A stretch of DNA of 59,541 bases, taken from NCBI RefSeq assembly GCF_026168755.1, contig NZ_JAPFDR010000015.1:1-59541 (forward strand), written 5' to 3'. This DNA comes from Clostridium sp. (GTDB lineage: Bacteria > Bacillota > Clostridia > Clostridiales > Clostridiaceae). Shown here piece by piece: positions 28,347-37,783 of the stretch. A program made the translations under genes and the position numbers. The notes under the pieces are model-generated. The model did no database searches. It saw only the letters and a program-made list of their open reading frames with translations, and was not told where the DNA came from. Position 1 is the first letter of the stretch; the number at the start of each line of letters is the position of its first letter.

Positions 28347-28718
28347 TTATCTATATAGCTCCAATATTACAGTTAAAATACTATCTTTTCCACTAATATC
28401 ATAATTGTATATTTCAAATTCTTCTAATTTATTAATTATTTCTTCTATTTTTTTATTATTGCCATTTATCATTATTTTAACATACCATTTTTCTCCCAAG
28501 TCTTCAACTTCTAATATTTCAATACTTTTGTCTATATTTAAATCATTACTTATCTCATAAAATGTTAATTTCGATGGCATAGTATAATTTATTTCTTCAA
28601 TGTCTTGAATCTTATTTTCTATTCTAAAATAATAAAACATAATTATAATTTGAATAATAGTTATAATTATTAATATTGCTTGCTTACATTCCCCTAATTT
28701 TATTTTTAGATTACTCAA
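28347..28718 (-). CDS. Small PilO/GspM-like pilus assembly protein
   Basis: 123 residues. One N-terminal membrane helix (about 13-31, AILIIITIIQIIIMFYYF) then a short periplasmic-type domain. The start is a TTG whose TGA overlaps the stop of the preceding gene (TTGA), so translation is coupled. Position after PilM- and PilN-like genes and its topology suggest PilO. Sequence similarity is too weak to be sure. Confidence 0.55.
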   Translation of the reverse strand: MSNLKIKLGECKQAILIIITIIQIIIMFYYFRIENKIQDIEEINYTMPSKLTFYEISNDLNIDKSIEILEVEDLGEKWYVKIMINGNNKKIEEIINKLEEFEIYNYDISGKDSILTVILELYR

Positions 28719-29104
28719 TATATTACTTTCACCACCTTTGTATCATCATGAGTAGTGACTTTTTTTATCTGAGCACCTAACTTTTCTACTTTATTAATAT
28801 CTTTATTTTTTTCATATGTTATTTCAGCAACATTATCTATAACCTTAAACTCAATACTATCTTCATCATATAAATTTAGCCACTTAAATATTTCTTCTTT
28901 TTCAATATACATTTGTTTGGGTTTGAAATCATACTCATTATCCTCACTTCTCTTGGATATATTTTCTATGTTAAATAATACTAAAATTATATTTAATAAT
29001 AATAATATTTTATATCCCCTTCTATTTTCTTTACTTTCTTTAAGTTGCTTTTTTTCAACAAATTCTTTAGGAATAAAATCTTTATACTTTAAATATTTTT
29101 TCAT
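28715..29104 (-). CDS. PilN-like pilus assembly protein
   Basis: 129 residues; short cytoplasmic N-terminus with KDFIPKEF, membrane helix about 29-45 (YKILLLLNIILVLFNI), extracytoplasmic domain. Topology and place between PilM- and PilO-like genes suggest PilN. Overlaps the gene upstream by 23 bases. Confidence 0.55.
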   Translation of the reverse strand: MKKYLKYKDFIPKEFVEKKQLKESKENRRGYKILLLLNIILVLFNIENISKRSEDNEYDFKPKQMYIEKEEIFKWLNLYDEDSIEFKVIDNVAEITYEKNKDINKVEKLGAQIKKVTTHDDTKVVKVIY

Positions 29105-29714
29105 TTATTATTTCTCCTATTTCAAGATATATAATATGTAGCTTATATTTTATCTCTTCTGGAATTATATCCTCAACTTCTTTACTCATTACTAAAATAG
29201 ATCCATTTTCTAAATCATTAAGCTCATGAGTTAAAATAAAATCATTTTTATTTTTCACAAAACTTTTAATAATAAAATTTTCCTCTATATATAATGAATA
29301 TATAATTCCTCTTAACTCAATAATTATAATATAATTTCTTAGTTTTTTTATTCTACGCTCTACTAATGTCTTAATATAAAACTGAATTGGCTTTATTCTA
29401 AGAACTTTCGCCTCATTAATTATATTTTTAACCCTTTTTCCATTTCCCATTGAATATAAGTATAAATTTTTTCTCTTCTTATCATGTTCATAATGAATTA
29501 AAATATCATTTTCATCACCAAATTCTTCTCTTACTATTTTTTCAACAATAGCTTCTTTAGCTTTTTTTATATTTTCAAACTTTTTAATAAGTATATTTTC
29601 TTCAAATATAAATAAATCCATTTCTTTTTTAACAACACTTTTTATGGCAATCTCGTCATATAGTTTATTTTTAAATATAAAATCATCCTTAGTAGAAACT
29701 ATAATATCTTTCAT
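29082..29714 (-). CDS. PilM/GspL-like cytoplasmic protein, weakly conserved
   Basis: 210 residues; ATG after GAGGAGAATTTAT. No membrane helix; Lys/Ile/Glu-rich. Position before PilN- and PilO-like genes suggests the PilM/GspL role (inner-membrane platform link to the ATPase). It is shorter than usual PilM (about 350), and no actin-like motif is clear. Tentative. Confidence 0.45.
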   Translation of the reverse strand: MKDIIVSTKDDFIFKNKLYDEIAIKSVVKKEMDLFIFEENILIKKFENIKKAKEAIVEKIVREEFGDENDILIHYEHDKKRKNLYLYSMGNGKRVKNIINEAKVLRIKPIQFYIKTLVERRIKKLRNYIIIIELRGIIYSLYIEENFIIKSFVKNKNDFILTHELNDLENGSILVMSKEVEDIIPEEIKYKLHIIYLEIGEIINEKIFKV

Positions 29715-29727
29715 ATAAATTCTCCTC

Positions 29728-30171
29728 TTATATCATATAAAACATTTTATATAACTTAGGTCTAAATACAATTTCTACTTCTTCTTTATCATCTTCAATG
29801 AATACTACATCAATTTCTCTTATGCTTTCAGTTTTACCAGGAAATGTTTCCTTTAAATACAATTTACCTTCACATATAACAAACTTTAATTTTTCATTTT
29901 CACTAAAACTATATTCATAATTAATACTTAAATCATCTTTATAGGAATTAATTAAAACAAACATTTCTTCATCATTTTTAATTAAATCCTCTACTTCATT
30001 TAATAGGTCATATTCCAAATCATTTAAATAAAAAATATCTTCTTTTATTTCATAAAGATCAAATTTATTTAAATTGGCAATTATAGTTTTAGAGTTATAA
30101 ACTATTAATACAATTAAAATATTTAATAGCATTAATACTTCTAGCATTACTACCCCTTGTTTTTTCTTCAT
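29728..30171 (-). CDS. Prepilin-like protein
   Basis: 147 residues from the ATG at 30171 after GGAAGG. The short leader MKKKQG is followed by VVMLEVLMLLNILIVLIVY: a type III prepilin signal with Glu at +5 of the mature protein and a hydrophobic helix. No conserved C-terminal fold recognised. Likely a minor pilin (ComGF/GspK-like place). Confidence 0.65.
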   Translation of the reverse strand: MKKKQGVVMLEVLMLLNILIVLIVYNSKTIIANLNKFDLYEIKEDIFYLNDLEYDLLNEVEDLIKNDEEMFVLINSYKDDLSINYEYSFSENEKLKFVICEGKLYLKETFPGKTESIREIDVVFIEDDKEEVEIVFRPKLYKMFYMI

Positions 30172-30668
30172 ATACACCTTCCTCTTACCTTATTTTCTTT
30201 ATTTTCTTTATTTTCTATATAATAATAAATTAAATTCTTCTTTCTTTTTACTTGAAAGTCGTAAACTTTATCTAATATGGTATTATTTCCAACTGTCAAT
30301 ATACCCCCATCATAATTTAAAGTCCTAACCATTAACTTGTCATTCTGTAAGTAAATTATTTTAATCTTTATATTTTCCTTTATATCCTTAAAAGTAATGA
30401 CTATATTATTTGATTTAATATCATTAGTTGTTTTATCTATAAATACTTTATTTTCCTCTATAGAAACAATTCCATTACTATTGCATAGAGCATCTATATT
30501 TAATAGTGCATTATCAAACTTATCTTCACTATAACATCTATCAACATTAATAAAATAATTGCCTATAGTTTCATAAGAAAGTGTTATTGTTATACCTCCC
30601 AGTAAAAGTACTATAGCTAAAACTACTATTACCTCTATTAATGTATATCCACTTTTACGTTTCCTCAT
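30168..30668 (-). CDS. Prepilin-like protein with GYTLIE motif
   Basis: 166 residues from the ATG at 30668; the frame extended to a TTG at 30695 has no ribosome site. Leader MRKRKSG, then YTLIEVIVVLAIVLLLGG, a classical prepilin peptidase site. The Asn/Lys-rich C-terminal part ends in KEN repeats (ENKENKENKVRGR). Minor pilin of the cluster; overlaps both neighbours by a few bases. Confidence 0.75.
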   Translation of the reverse strand: MRKRKSGYTLIEVIVVLAIVLLLGGITITLSYETIGNYFINVDRCYSEDKFDNALLNIDALCNSNGIVSIEENKVFIDKTTNDIKSNNIVITFKDIKENIKIKIIYLQNDKLMVRTLNYDGGILTVGNNTILDKVYDFQVKRKKNLIYYYIENKENKENKVRGRCI

Positions 30669-31095
30669 AATAATCCATCCATTTATATTTAACAAAACTT
30701 CTCTCTAAGCTTTCATCTTTAGATGCTAAATTTAGTTTTATTTCAACTTCTATTTTATTTTCATCTTCTGTTGGAGTTGTTTTAATTATTATTTCATCCC
30801 CTTTAGGCATTGATTCTAAATCCAAACTTGATAAATCTAATAAAAATTCATCATAATTCTCTAATTTTAAATCATCTGTATTAGTTAGATATAATATTTC
30901 TTCTAATGTCATATTATATTTTATTTCTTGCATTATACAATAAATTATTCTATTTGATTCTTCTATTTCTTCACGCCTAAATGAACTTTTTATATTTTCA
31001 CCTATTAATAATGAAACTATTAAAAATACTGATAAAATAATACTAACTCCAACTATAGTCTCTATAAAAATACTTCCCTTTTTCCTCACCTTCAC
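30655..31095 (-). CDS. Prepilin-like protein
   Basis: 146 residues, starting at GTG (31093-31095) with GGAGAG upstream; a second in-frame GTG at 31089 is also possible. Leader MKVRKKG then SIFIETIVGVSIILSVFLIV, a prepilin signal with Glu at +5. Minor pilin; four bases after the previous gene's stop. Confidence 0.65.
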   Translation of the reverse strand: MKVRKKGSIFIETIVGVSIILSVFLIVSLLIGENIKSSFRREEIEESNRIIYCIMQEIKYNMTLEEILYLTNTDDLKLENYDEFLLDLSSLDLESMPKGDEIIIKTTPTEDENKIEVEIKLNLASKDESLERSFVKYKWMDYYEET

Positions 31096-31098
31096 CTC

Positions 31099-31536
31099 TT
31101 ACTCTCCTTCATAAATATTAACTCTATCTATTCCGGTAGAAATAGTAACTTTATATAATTTGCTATTTTCATCCATAATCCTTATTGTTCCTGATTGTAT
31201 ATGCCCTACTTTATTTACACTTAAACTATTATTGCTAACAAACCTAAATCCCTCTTCTAATGTTATAGTTTTTATTACTTTACTTTTTCCTGATGTATCT
31301 TTAAATATTATTTTTCCCTTACTACTATTAATTTCAATTACTCCATAACTACTATAATGTCTACAATAATATTTGCTGTAACTAATTAAATTGCTTATAT
31401 CATTTATAATACTTTTTCCTTTAACTCTTCCTATTGCTTCTCTATAAGATTTTGATATATTTAATGTTGGTAGCATTAATATTGCAATTATAGCTAAAAC
31501 TATAATAAGTTCTATTAATGTATATCCTCTTTTCAT
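31099..31536 (-). CDS. Type II secretion/type IV pilus pseudopilin (GspH-like)
   Basis: 145 residues from the ATG at 31536 after TGAGGTG; leader MKRG, then YTLIELIIVLAIIAILMLP, the best prepilin signal here. The C-terminal part (SGTIRIMDENSKLYKVTIST) fits the GspH/FimT fold. First of four pilin-like genes; could be the main or initiating subunit. Confidence 0.75.
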   Translation of the reverse strand: MKRGYTLIELIIVLAIIAILMLPTLNISKSYREAIGRVKGKSIINDISNLISYSKYYCRHYSSYGVIEINSSKGKIIFKDTSGKSKVIKTITLEEGFRFVSNNSLSVNKVGHIQSGTIRIMDENSKLYKVTISTGIDRVNIYEGE

Positions 31537-31546
31537 ATTTAGCACC

Positions 31547-32578
31547 TCATATTAATACTATATCTAAAAGTGGCATTAAAAATTTAATAATAAAACTTAC
31601 AATTATCACTCCTATAAACACTATTAGAAAAGGCTGTATAAGTTGTGTTATCTTATTCATTCTTGAATTTAAATTTTTAAAAATCTCTTCTTCCAATATC
31701 TGCAACCTCTTATCTAATGAACCACTTTCTTCTCCAAGTTTTATATGAGCTAATGTATAATTAGAAAACATTTTTGTCTCACTCATTGATTGAGATAACA
31801 TTCTTCCTGCTGTAATATCCTTGTTTATCTTTTTAATATTTTTATTTATAGCTTTTCCAAGCTCCCCTTCGCAACAATATTGCAGTCCTATAGCTATATT
31901 AATTCCACTATTAATTACTACATCCATTAAAACTATAACTATATATTCATTAATTAAGTTATATATAGGTATTTTTTCAATTAACATATCTAAATACTGT
32001 TTAAAAAAGCTTTTAATAATAAAAGAAGGAATTATTATAAATATAATAGCCAATTGTATACTTACTATTATAGGATTATCAAAAAATGTTTCTTTAAATA
32101 ATATTATATTTACATATGCTTGAGGAATATCCTGACCCATAGCTGAATAAATATTGCTCATATTAGGAATAAAGAAAAATAAAACAAACCATCCTAAAAT
32201 GGCTAATGCACCTAATAAAATCATAGGATATGTTAGTGCTCCTACAATTTTCTTTTTAACATAATATAGCTTACTATAAAATGTTTCTAAGCCTATTAAA
32301 ACATAAACTATTTTCCCAGTTCTCTCACCTATATCTATCATAGAATTAAAAAAACTTGGAATAAGAGTACCACCCATTTTAAAGCTCTCACATAAACTTC
32401 CTCCATCTCTAATGCACCTCTCCATTTCTTTTAGTAATCCTTTATATTCTTTCTTTAATGGTAATTCATCAATTAAACTTAATATATTTAGCAAAGAAAT
32501 TCCCTCATCATATAGTTTTCCTATATTTCCTGCAATAAGGGCTAAATCCCTATAACTAGCTTTCTTTTTTGTAACTAT
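31547..32578 (-). CDS. Type II secretion/type IV pilus membrane platform protein (GspF/PilC)
   Basis: 343 residues if it starts at the ATA at 32576-32578, seven bases after GGAGGGG. The frame between the upstream stop TAG and residue 29 has no ATG, GTG or TTG; the first one, a TTG at 32494, has no ribosome site and would remove SYRDLALIAGNIGKLYDEG, the first conserved helix of the family. GspF repeats: YDEGISLLNILSL..., IPSFFNSMIDIGERTGKI, then two membrane segments, then the second repeat with MLSQSMSETKMFSNYTL and IKLGEESGSLDKRL, and a C-terminal helix. It overlaps gspE by 23 bases. Shorter than typical 400. Confidence 0.85.
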   Translation of the reverse strand: MVTKKKASYRDLALIAGNIGKLYDEGISLLNILSLIDELPLKKEYKGLLKEMERCIRDGGSLCESFKMGGTLIPSFFNSMIDIGERTGKIVYVLIGLETFYSKLYYVKKKIVGALTYPMILLGALAILGWFVLFFFIPNMSNIYSAMGQDIPQAYVNIILFKETFFDNPIIVSIQLAIIFIIIPSFIIKSFFKQYLDMLIEKIPIYNLINEYIVIVLMDVVINSGINIAIGLQYCCEGELGKAINKNIKKINKDITAGRMLSQSMSETKMFSNYTLAHIKLGEESGSLDKRLQILEEEIFKNLNSRMNKITQLIQPFLIVFIGVIIVSFIIKFLMPLLDIVLI

Positions 32579-33938
32579 ATTTAATCCCCTCCATTTCTAT
32601 GAAGTTTTCATAATCATCTATAGATATCTCTCCACCCTTTAATAAATCATTTAAATTTTCTATCATTTCAATATTAGATAATATATGTGTATCATTATAA
32701 ATATTTTTAATATTATTTTTCATTTCATTATCGATTACATGTATTGCTGCTACTAACGCTCTTCCTTTATAGCCAGTATAGTTACACTCTATACATCCAC
32801 ATTTTGAAAAAACATCTCTTTTTTCCTTATCTATAATTTTTTCGCCTATTTTCTTTTTACATTTATTACATAGCAATCTAATAAGTCTCTGTGATATTAT
32901 TCCAACAAGTGAATCCCTTATTAAATATTTTTCTACTCCCATATCTTCTAACCTAAAATACACTTCTCTTGGATCTCTAGTATGAATAGTCGAATAGACT
33001 TTGTGTCCTGTCAAAGCTGCTCTTACCGCCATCTCAGCAGTCTCTTCATCTCTAACCTCTCCTACCATAACTATATCTGGATCTTGCCTTAACAAACTTC
33101 TAAGTCCTTCTGCAAAACCAATATTAAGAGTTTTATTTAAGTTCACTTGATTTATTCCAGGTATTACTGCCTCAATTGGTTCTTCCAAACTTGATATATT
33201 TACTTCATCCTTATTTAATTCTTGTAACATACAATAAAGAGTTGTAGACTTCCCTGAACCTGTTGGACCATTTACAATAGTTAATCCAGTGTTAACTTTC
33301 ATAATATATTCTAATTTCTTTTTTTGTTTATCAGTTAAATTTAGCTTATCTATAGAGTAATTAAATACATTTCCATATAAAATTCTTATAACAATTTTTT
33401 CTCCATATACAATTGGTATTATAGATACTCTTAAGTCATAATCCTTTTCATCACATCTAAATGTTAGTTTTCCATCTTGAGGCTTTCTTTTTTCAGTTAT
33501 ATCTAAATTTGAACTTATTTTAATTTTTGATAAAATAGCTGTATATTCCTTATTGTCGAATATACACATACTTCTTAACAACCCATCAATTCTAAATCTA
33601 ACTAATATATAGTCTCTATATGGTTCAAAATGTATATCTGATGCTTTTAAATTTATAGCTTTCTTAAAAACCTCATTATCAGCATCTTTGCTATTTCCTA
33701 AATATACAATTTTAAGTAAATATTCAAGTTCCTCTTCACTTATAATTACTACCTTAACTTTTTTTCTAAATATAAACTCAAATTCATCTATAATAGTTTT
33801 TTTATTCTCGCTTGCATAGATGTAAATTTCACTGCTATTTTCTTTAAATGGAAATGCTCTTATCTTTTTTGCTTTTTGTTCATTTATTTTTCTTACTACT
33901 GAAATATCTATATTCTTAATTAATTCACTTTTTACCAT
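32556..33938 (-). CDS. Pilus/secretion assembly ATPase (GspE/PilB)
   Basis: 460 residues; ATG after AAGGGTGATTAAAA. Walker A NGPTGSGKSTTLYC (about 223-236), Asp box, Walker B LLRQDPDIVMVGEVRD, His box YSTIHTRDP, and a C4 zinc finger CNKC...CGCIEC at about 360-385. The N-terminal MshE-like domain is short. It supplies energy for pilus or pseudopilus assembly. First gene of the cluster, followed by GspF, pilins and PilM-N-O-like genes. No PilT or prepilin peptidase is in the window. Confidence 0.93.
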   Translation of the reverse strand: MVKSELIKNIDISVVRKINEQKAKKIRAFPFKENSSEIYIYASENKKTIIDEFEFIFRKKVKVVIISEEELEYLLKIVYLGNSKDADNEVFKKAINLKASDIHFEPYRDYILVRFRIDGLLRSMCIFDNKEYTAILSKIKISSNLDITEKRKPQDGKLTFRCDEKDYDLRVSIIPIVYGEKIVIRILYGNVFNYSIDKLNLTDKQKKKLEYIMKVNTGLTIVNGPTGSGKSTTLYCMLQELNKDEVNISSLEEPIEAVIPGINQVNLNKTLNIGFAEGLRSLLRQDPDIVMVGEVRDEETAEMAVRAALTGHKVYSTIHTRDPREVYFRLEDMGVEKYLIRDSLVGIISQRLIRLLCNKCKKKIGEKIIDKEKRDVFSKCGCIECNYTGYKGRALVAAIHVIDNEMKNNIKNIYNDTHILSNIEMIENLNDLLKGGEISIDDYENFIEMEGIKYSYKKES

Positions 33939-34029
33939 TTTTTAATCACCCTTAATAAAACTGTCCATTCCTGTATTTTTTATACTATATTTTGTATATT
34001 TTTTTAAATTTTAATAATAGTTTTAAAAC

Positions 34030-34064
34030 AAAAAAAGAACTTAGAAATTATTCTAAATTCTTTT
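34030..34064 (-). terminator. Terminator after the lipoprotein gene
   Basis: GAACTTAGAA and TTCTAAATTC pair with a TTAT-type loop; seven T residues follow on the minus strand. Confidence 0.75.
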
Positions 34065-34065
34065 T

Positions 34066-35061
34066 TTAATTGATATTTATAAAATTACAATTTGTTATAT
34101 CATCACTAACTAAAACTACACTTCCATTAGAGTATTTATACACATGCTCCGCCTGCCCATTTGCTACACTTCCTACAAATAATATCTCGCCTGCTTCATT
34201 AACTGATAAGCCTTTTTCTGCATAAAGTACATTTGGAAAATCAAATAATAACCTTTTTACCACCCCATTATCAAGTTCATAAATAGAGTAACTATTATTT
34301 TTTACCCTTCCTAATAAATATAATTTATCATTAATGGACTCTATATCATTAATATCAATAACTTCTCTTGAAATTTCAGTTATATCTCCGTTTACACTAA
34401 CTATATTAAGAACTGTATCTTCTCCATAATGTTCTTCAACTAAAGCTAATCCATCATCTATATGCTTTAAAAATTTCACATATCCATTGCTTATTTTATA
34501 AATATTATCTTCATTTTGTGTTTTTACATCATATGTAAAAATTCCAGTAGTTTTTTCTTCAATATCAACTCCATAATAAGCTAATTTAGTATCAGTTATC
34601 CAATCAATAAACTGTCCTGAAATTATAGCCTTATTATCTAAAAGTATTTCCTTTTCATTTTTCAAATCCATAACTGCTGGTTCTAAGTATTCATCATTTA
34701 TAAAATAAAATACATAATCTCCTTCTGGTGAAACCTTTAAACTTGCTATTTTATTATGTTCTATTTTTATATCTTTAGAATTATAATTTACATAAAAACT
34801 ATTATCTTTATAAAATGTATATGTATTAGATTTCATATTAAAGTTAGTTATTACCTTACCTTCCGTATCTATCTCTTCATATGTGTTTTCTGAATTAAAG
34901 TTAAAAGTTTCATAACTGGTGCTTTCATTTACAAAAGCACCTTTATTTAAGCTTATTTTACTTATTTCTTCTACGCTTTCCTTCTTACAACCTAGAAAAA
35001 ATACAGCAGTAATCATAAGTTGAATTAAAATCATCACTCTTTTACATTTTCTTTTTGCCAT
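34066..35061 (-). CDS. Putative lipoprotein with beta-propeller-like repeats
   Basis: 331 residues; ATG after GAGGAAAAAAGTAG. Lys/Arg-rich start, hydrophobic helix, then VFFLGCKKES: a lipobox with Cys25 as the acylated residue. The rest is beta-rich with repeated blocks (SPEGDYVFYF, TDTKLAYYGV-like, NEAGEILFVG), like TolB/DPP-type propellers. Function unknown; exported and membrane-anchored. Next to dapF with an 18-base gap, possibly co-transcribed. Confidence 0.7.
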   Translation of the reverse strand: MAKRKCKRVMILIQLMITAVFFLGCKKESVEEISKISLNKGAFVNESTSYETFNFNSENTYEEIDTEGKVITNFNMKSNTYTFYKDNSFYVNYNSKDIKIEHNKIASLKVSPEGDYVFYFINDEYLEPAVMDLKNEKEILLDNKAIISGQFIDWITDTKLAYYGVDIEEKTTGIFTYDVKTQNEDNIYKISNGYVKFLKHIDDGLALVEEHYGEDTVLNIVSVNGDITEISREVIDINDIESINDKLYLLGRVKNNSYSIYELDNGVVKRLLFDFPNVLYAEKGLSVNEAGEILFVGSVANGQAEHVYKYSNGSVVLVSDDITNCNFININ

Positions 35062-35079
35062 CTACTTTTTTCCTCTTTA

Positions 35080-35901
35080 TCAATATGCTTTACCACTACA
35101 AATAAACTCTGCATTCCCAATCATATAAATAGAAGTTCCTTCTAATTCTATTCTTAACTTACCACCTGGAACTTTAACATTAACTCTATCTTTAGTTAAA
35201 TTTAATTTATTGCATATTACAACAGATGCTGAACATCCTGTTCCACACGAATAAGTTGCTCCAGCCCCTCTTTCCCAAGTTCTAACTAAAATGTTTTCAT
35301 TATCAATTACTTTAACAAAATTAACATTTGTACCTTCTTCAAAAAGCTCATATTTTTCTATATATTTACCTTCTGTAACATCATAATTTTCATCATCTAC
35401 AAAAATAACTGTATGGGGTACACCTACTAATATAGATGAAGCTCTATAATTTTTACCATTAACAACTATATTCTCATCTATTAATTTATCCTTATTCTTT
35501 AATGGTATTAATGAACCATCAAAAGATATTTCACCCATATATACTTTTACTGTTTCAACCTTTCTATCACTATTTATCTTTAACTCTAACTCTTTTACTC
35601 CATCACCAGTTTCAACAGTAATTATTTCTTTATCTATAATATTATTTTCAAAAACATATTTTCCAAAGCATCTAATAGCATTTCCACACATATTAGCACC
35701 TGATCCATCACTATTTACTATTACCATCTTCACATCTGCTACTGCTGATTTTCTAACTAATACTATTCCATCAGCTCCTATACCAAATCTTCTATGACAA
35801 AGCTTTTTAGCTAAATTACTTTCTTGACCAATATATTTATTATCTAAATCTAATAAAAAAATAAAATCATTTCCTGTGCCGTGCATTTTTATAAATTCCA
35901 T
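35080..35901 (-). CDS. dapF: Diaminopimelate epimerase
   Basis: 273 residues from the ATG at 35901, with GGAGGAG eight bases upstream; the ATG at 35916 precedes that site. Catalytic cysteines in NMCGNAIRCFGKY (Cys about 73) and YSCGTGCSASV (about 217-220). Interconverts LL- and meso-diaminopimelate for lysine and peptidoglycan. Divergent from rqcH. Confidence 0.96.
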   Translation of the reverse strand: MEFIKMHGTGNDFIFLLDLDNKYIGQESNLAKKLCHRRFGIGADGIVLVRKSAVADVKMVIVNSDGSGANMCGNAIRCFGKYVFENNIIDKEIITVETGDGVKELELKINSDRKVETVKVYMGEISFDGSLIPLKNKDKLIDENIVVNGKNYRASSILVGVPHTVIFVDDENYDVTEGKYIEKYELFEEGTNVNFVKVIDNENILVRTWERGAGATYSCGTGCSASVVICNKLNLTKDRVNVKVPGGKLRIELEGTSIYMIGNAEFICSGKAY

Positions 35902-35927
35902 AATTTTCTCCTCCATTTTACAACCGT

Positions 35928-35956
35928 TTTACTAATACATAAATTAATGATATACT
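35928..35956 (+). promoter_or_regulatory. Candidate sigma-A promoter of rqcH
   Basis: TTTACT (35928-35933), 17-base spacer, TATACT (35951-35956), 34 bases before the ATG. The -35 is a weak match. Confidence 0.5.
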
Positions 35957-35990
35957 TACTTTAATTAATACTAAAGAAAGGATGATATTT

Positions 35991-37730
35991 ATGGCAATAG
36001 ACGGTATCTACTTATATAGTTTAGTGCAAGATTTAAAAAAATCAATATTAAATTCTAAAATTGATAAAATAAATCAACCTGAAAAGGATGAAATAATAAT
36101 AACATTAAGAAAAGAACGAAAAAACTTAAAACTTTTAATATCTGCATCACCTAAATATCCAAGATTTAACTTAACTACAGTTGTTAAACCTAACCCACTT
36201 CAAGCACCAATGTTTACTATGGTTCTTAGAAAATATTTAATTGGTGGTAAAATTATAGATATTGTTCAACAAGAAGGAGATAGAATAGTTAAATTCTTTA
36301 TTGAAACTTCTGATGAACTAGGCTTTAATAGTGTTTATACCTTAATTGTTGAAATAATGGGAAGACACAGTAATATTACCCTTGTTAGAGAAAGAGACAA
36401 TAAAATAATGGAATGTATAAAACATATAGCTCCTTCTATGAATAGTTATAGAATTTTATATCCAGGAATAACTTATAAATATCCTCCAGAATCAACAAAG
36501 ATTAATCCGTTCTCTTTTAATGATACCACTTTACAAGAGTTTATGGATAAAAATTCAGTGATTTTTAACAAAAATTTCTTTGTTTCTTGTTTTACCGGTA
36601 TAAGTACATCACTATCTGAACATTTATTCATTGAATACAATAAAAATTATACAGATTTTTCTATAAAGAATATCTGTGTCTTTATTAATAACTTTATAAA
36701 CACTCTTTTAGATAATGAAATATTTAAAATTTACAAAGATAAAGATGGAGAATATATAGACTTTTATGTTATGCCTTTAAGTCAATTAGAAGAAAAATAT
36801 ACTTTTAAAATATTAAATGATATTCACGAATTAATGGATAAATATTATTTAGAAAAGGATAAACAAGAACGTATTAAAGGTCGCTCTGTAAACTTACAAA
36901 AACTTGTTACAACAAATATAGAAAGATGTATAAAAAAAGAAAATAAATTAAATGATCTTCTAAAAAAATGTGAAGATAAGGATGACTTTAAAATTAAAGG
37001 TGATTTATTAACATCTTATATATATAGTATTAAAAAAGGGGATAAAACTTTCACTACAGTTAACTTCTTTAGTGAGGATAGTGAAGAAATTACAATTCCT
37101 TTAGATGAAAATAAAACACCTTCCGAAAACGTACAAAGTTATTATAAAAAATATAATAAACTAAAAAAATCTGAAGAATCAGCTATAGAACAGCTTGAAA
37201 AAAACGATCAAGAATTGCAATATTTATATTCTGTATTAACTAATATAGAAAATTGTGAAAGTTATACAGAAATTGATGATATTAAAGAAGAATTAATTTC
37301 AACAGGATATGTAAGAAAAAGAAAATCTAATAGCAAAAACTCAAAAAAATCTAAAGAATCAAAACCATTACATTATATTTCTTCTGATGGTATAGATATT
37401 TTTGTTGGTAAGAATAATATTCAAAATGATTATCTTTCATTAAAATTTGCAAATAAAAACTTTATGTGGCTTCATACAAAAAATATTCCTGGCTCACATG
37501 TTATTATATGTTCAAATGATATTCCAGATAGTACATTAGTAGAAGGAGCTACTTTAGCAGCACATTATAGTAAAGCTAAAGATTCTTCAAAAGTTCCAGT
37601 TGATTATACTTTAGTTAAAAATCTAAAAAAACCAAATGGAGCAAATCCAGGAATGGTTATTTATCATACTAACTATACAATGTTTGTAGAACCTTCTGAA
37701 TTTAACAATTTAAATATCAAGAAAAAATAA
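35991..37730 (+). CDS. rqcH: RqcH/NFACT family ribosome quality control protein
   Basis: 579 residues from the ATG at 35991 (AAAGG nine bases upstream; the ATG at 35982 abuts it). NFACT-N domain with MAIDGIYLYSLVQDL and NPLQAPMFTMVLRKYL; central coiled coil about 290-440; C-terminal NFACT-R with YISSDGIDIFVGKNNIQND and FMWLHTKNIPGSHVII. In B. subtilis RqcH recruits tRNA-Ala to obstructed 50S subunits and adds alanine tails. It was long annotated as fibronectin-binding protein. Only plus-strand core gene in the window. Confidence 0.94.
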   Translation: MAIDGIYLYSLVQDLKKSILNSKIDKINQPEKDEIIITLRKERKNLKLLISASPKYPRFNLTTVVKPNPLQAPMFTMVLRKYLIGGKIIDIVQQEGDRIVKFFIETSDELGFNSVYTLIVEIMGRHSNITLVRERDNKIMECIKHIAPSMNSYRILYPGITYKYPPESTKINPFSFNDTTLQEFMDKNSVIFNKNFFVSCFTGISTSLSEHLFIEYNKNYTDFSIKNICVFINNFINTLLDNEIFKIYKDKDGEYIDFYVMPLSQLEEKYTFKILNDIHELMDKYYLEKDKQERIKGRSVNLQKLVTTNIERCIKKENKLNDLLKKCEDKDDFKIKGDLLTSYIYSIKKGDKTFTTVNFFSEDSEEITIPLDENKTPSENVQSYYKKYNKLKKSEESAIEQLEKNDQELQYLYSVLTNIENCESYTEIDDIKEELISTGYVRKRKSNSKNSKKSKESKPLHYISSDGIDIFVGKNNIQNDYLSLKFANKNFMWLHTKNIPGSHVIICSNDIPDSTLVEGATLAAHYSKAKDSSKVPVDYTLVKNLKKPNGANPGMVIYHTNYTMFVEPSEFNNLNIKKK

Positions 37731-37735
37731 TGCAA

Positions 37736-37780
37736 AAGATGGTAAAGTTGCTCTGCAATTTCACCATCTTTATTTTAATT
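37736..37780. terminator. Convergent terminator between rqcH and the THUMP methyltransferase
   Basis: AAAGATGGTAAAGTTGC and GCAATTTCACCATCTTT pair with two mismatches; TATTTTAATT follows on the plus strand and the A-rich side serves the other strand. Confidence 0.75.
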
Positions 37781-37783
37781 ATA

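Noticed and set aside
30168..30240. Short tandem ENK/ttttctttatt repeats as a phase-variable tract
   Set aside because: Only about three imperfect units at the end of a pilin-like gene; not long enough to support slipped-strand switching.
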